This document shows positions 63,003 through 64,000 of a stretch of DNA of 64,000 nucleotides, in pieces (within the stretch, counting starts at the first letter, position 1; each line of letters starts with the position of its first letter). The position numbers and the translations under genes were made by a program. Source of the DNA: Flavobacterium sp. 102 (GTDB taxonomy: Bacteria > Bacteroidota > Bacteroidia > Flavobacteriales > Flavobacteriaceae); contig NZ_RBKX01000001.1 of NCBI RefSeq assembly GCF_003634615.1, positions 2,046,001-2,110,000 of the forward strand, read 5' to 3'. The notes under the pieces were generated by a model that saw only the letters and a program-made list of their open reading frames with translations, had not been told where the DNA came from and ran no database searches.

Positions 63003-63611
63003 TTAGGTAATTCTTTGGTTGATTACGGCACGAACCACATCAATGGCAACCGTATTGTATTTATCGTTTGGAATGATGATATCGGCAAACACTTTGGTTG
63101 GTTCAATAAACTGTTGGTGCATTGGTTTTAAAGTCGTTTGGTAACGATTTAATACTTCTTCCATATCACGTCCGCGTTCGGCGATGTCTCTTTTTAGTCT
63201 TCGGATTAAACGTTCATCAGAATCGGCGTGCACAAATACTTTGACGTCAAATAAATCACGAAGTTCAGGATTGGTTAAGATTAAAATTCCTTCAACAATC
63301 ATTACTTTTCTAGGATGTGTAACAATACTGTCATCGGTTCTGTTGTGCGTGATGAAGGAATACACCGGTTGCTCAATGGTTTTGCCTGCTTTTAGATCTT
63401 TTAAGTGTTGTACCAAAAGGTCAAAATCGATGGCGCGAGGATGATCAAAATTGATTAAGGCTCTTTCTTCAAAACTTAGGTTATTGTTTACCTTGTAATA
63501 AGAGTCTTGAGAAATGACCCCGACTTCCGTTTCGGGTAATTCATTCATGATTTGGTGAACTACGGTTGTTTTTCCACTTCCTGTTCCTCCGGCAATTCCG
63601 ATAATCAGCAT
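63003..63611 (-). CDS. udk: Uridine kinase
   Basis: The 202-residue enzyme phosphorylates uridine and cytidine with ATP or GTP in pyrimidine salvage. The P-loop GGTGSGKTT is at residues 7-15, followed by VISQDSYYK, FDHPRAIDFDLL and RRLKRDIAERGRDMEEVL. ATG 63611 is chosen; the in-frame TTG ten codons upstream would overlap a -7 promoter motif. It is the first gene of the udk-ftsB-mutA-mutB-monooxygenase run. Confidence 0.95.
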   Translation of the reverse strand: MLIIGIAGGTGSGKTTVVHQIMNELPETEVGVISQDSYYKVNNNLSFEERALINFDHPRAIDFDLLVQHLKDLKAGKTIEQPVYSFITHNRTDDSIVTHPRKVMIVEGILILTNPELRDLFDVKVFVHADSDERLIRRLKRDIAERGRDMEEVLNRYQTTLKPMHQQFIEPTKVFADIIIPNDKYNTVAIDVVRAVINQRIT

Positions 63612-63638
63612 ATGTTGTTGTGTTATTTTTACTGAGAA

Positions 63639-63646
63639 CAAAAATA
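63639..63646 (-). promoter_or_regulatory. Predicted -7 promoter element (TATTTTTG, minus strand)
   Basis: The minus strand reads TATTTTTG 27 bases before the udk ATG at 63611. It is the probable promoter of the whole udk to monooxygenase operon. Confidence 0.55.
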
Positions 63647-63793
63647 GAAATTATATCGGAAGAGAATTTGATTTTTTAGAGAAAAGAGAAAAGAAAATAG
63701 AGAAAGGGAAAAAGGAGTAGGAGACTTTAAGAAATTGAGTAGTTTTAGCAGGATTACCTATTCTGAGATAGAGCTCTATTACAAGTAAATCCT

Positions 63794-63812
63794 TTTGAAT
63801 GTTCCATTCAAA
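63794..63812. repeat. Perfect 8-bp hairpin
   Basis: TTTGAATG (63794-63801) and CATTCAAA (63805-63812) pair exactly around a 3-base loop, in the spacer of the direct repeats. Confidence 0.6.
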
Positions 63813-63830
63813 TTATTTTTCATTTTAATA

Positions 63831-63853
63831 ATACCTTCAACGAGTTGAGGTAT
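63831..63853. repeat. Bulged hairpin
   Basis: ATACCTTCAAC and GTTGAGGTAT pair with one bulged T around a 2-base loop, in the spacer of the direct repeats. Confidence 0.5.
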
Positions 63854-63908
63854 TCTCTGTGCAGGATTGGATATCCTGAGATAGGACTCTATTACAAGTA
63901 AATCCTTA

Positions 63909-63928
63909 AGCAGTTTTGACAAACTGCT
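63909..63928. repeat. Perfect 8-bp hairpin
   Basis: AGCAGTTT (63909-63916) and AAACTGCT (63921-63928) pair exactly around TGAC, directly after repeat copy B. Confidence 0.65.
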
Positions 63929-63932
63929 GGTC

Positions 63933-63986
63933 TTTTTTATTTTAAATGAATTTTCAGGTAAACCTGAATTCATTTGAAATAAAAAA
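63933..63986. repeat. Long near-perfect palindrome
   Basis: The two arms (63933-63959 and 63962-63986) are complementary over about 24 bases with a small offset, around AA. Central words are TTCAGGT and ACCTGAA. Both ends are runs of T and A, so it could act as a terminator on either strand, for a gene beyond the window edge. Confidence 0.65.
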
Positions 63987-64000
63987 TCCCTTCTGTTTTG

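Larger units (their letters stand above)
63748..63907. repeat. Two 47-bp direct repeats, 113 bases apart
   Basis: Copy A (63748-63794) and copy B (63861-63907) are identical at 41 of 47 positions. Both begin GCAGGATT and end TATTACAAGTAAATCCTT, so each copy has AGGATT/AATCCT ends. Copy A contains the 12-base palindrome ATAGAGCTCTAT. The spacer between them contains two further hairpins. No supported gene lies in 63612-64000. Confidence 0.85.

Noticed and set aside
63779..63973. Minus-strand frame of 64 codons at the window end
   Set aside because: It runs through hairpins and half of the direct repeat, which reads in a different frame in the second copy. It looks noncoding, though a truncated gene cannot be excluded.

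Overview
The window looks like a chromosomal segment of a Flavobacterium-like member of the Bacteroidota. The base composition is AT-rich. Genes lack Shine-Dalgarno sequences, and many are preceded by the Bacteroidota -7 promoter motif TAnnTTTG. Typical lineage markers are present: T9SS type A and type B sorting domains, a Bacteroidota-type TonB, a SusC-like plug fragment, a CusA-TolC fusion, and the parA-parB-DUF5683-dapB-lepB gene order. No tRNA, rRNA or CRISPR array was seen.

Layout. 0-2 kb: partial DUF4268 gene, CoA-type Nudix hydrolase, acyltransferase. 1.9-6.5 kb: a signalling island with a LuxR-type response regulator, a LytTR regulator with a degenerate receiver, a 53-residue lipoprotein with its own terminator, a TPR histidine kinase and a lipocalin-like lipoprotein. 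6.7-14.7 kb: small membrane proteins, TraB/GumN protein, two ECF sigma factors, a CvfB-like RNA-binding protein, a serine hydrolase, TonB and a glycosyltransferase. 14.8-22.4 kb: minus-strand housekeeping and envelope genes (PaiB-like, GNAT, murB, asnB, glycosyltransferase, DUF2461, rhodanese-thioredoxin, recF). 22.7-28.7 kb: plus-strand block with a TPR protein, ribH, mutL, two rhomboids and an EEP phosphatase. 28.7-34 kb: wbqC-like, lepB, dapB, DUF5683, parB, parA. 34-41 kb: SDR oxidoreductase, two T9SS cargo proteins, a membrane-anchored TPR-LuxR regulator and an aminotransferase. 41-47 kb: a heavy-metal RND efflux operon. 47-56.7 kb: an NTF2-like lipoprotein, a chimeric VIT/VWA/SusC-plug protein, a very large T9SS type B protein and two unknowns.

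The most unusual stretch is 56.7-59.1 kb. It holds sixteen exact-length 21-bp tandem repeats, a REPIN-like inverted repeat, a 78-bp remnant of the 3' end of methylmalonyl-CoA mutase, and a GC-richer FAD monooxygenase gene lying between that remnant and the intact mutase gene. This arrangement records a DNA insertion or recombination at the end of mutB. Upstream of it, udk, an ftsB-like gene, mutA, mutB and the monooxygenase gene form one closely spaced minus-strand run. The window ends in a dense set of hairpins and a 47-bp direct repeat.

The candidate new system is the signalling island. A tiny secreted lipoprotein, transcribed as its own unit, sits directly in front of a TPR-containing lipoprotein-type histidine kinase whose likely partner is the nearby LuxR-type regulator. 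This would fit a peptide-sensing circuit, but the sequence alone cannot prove it.
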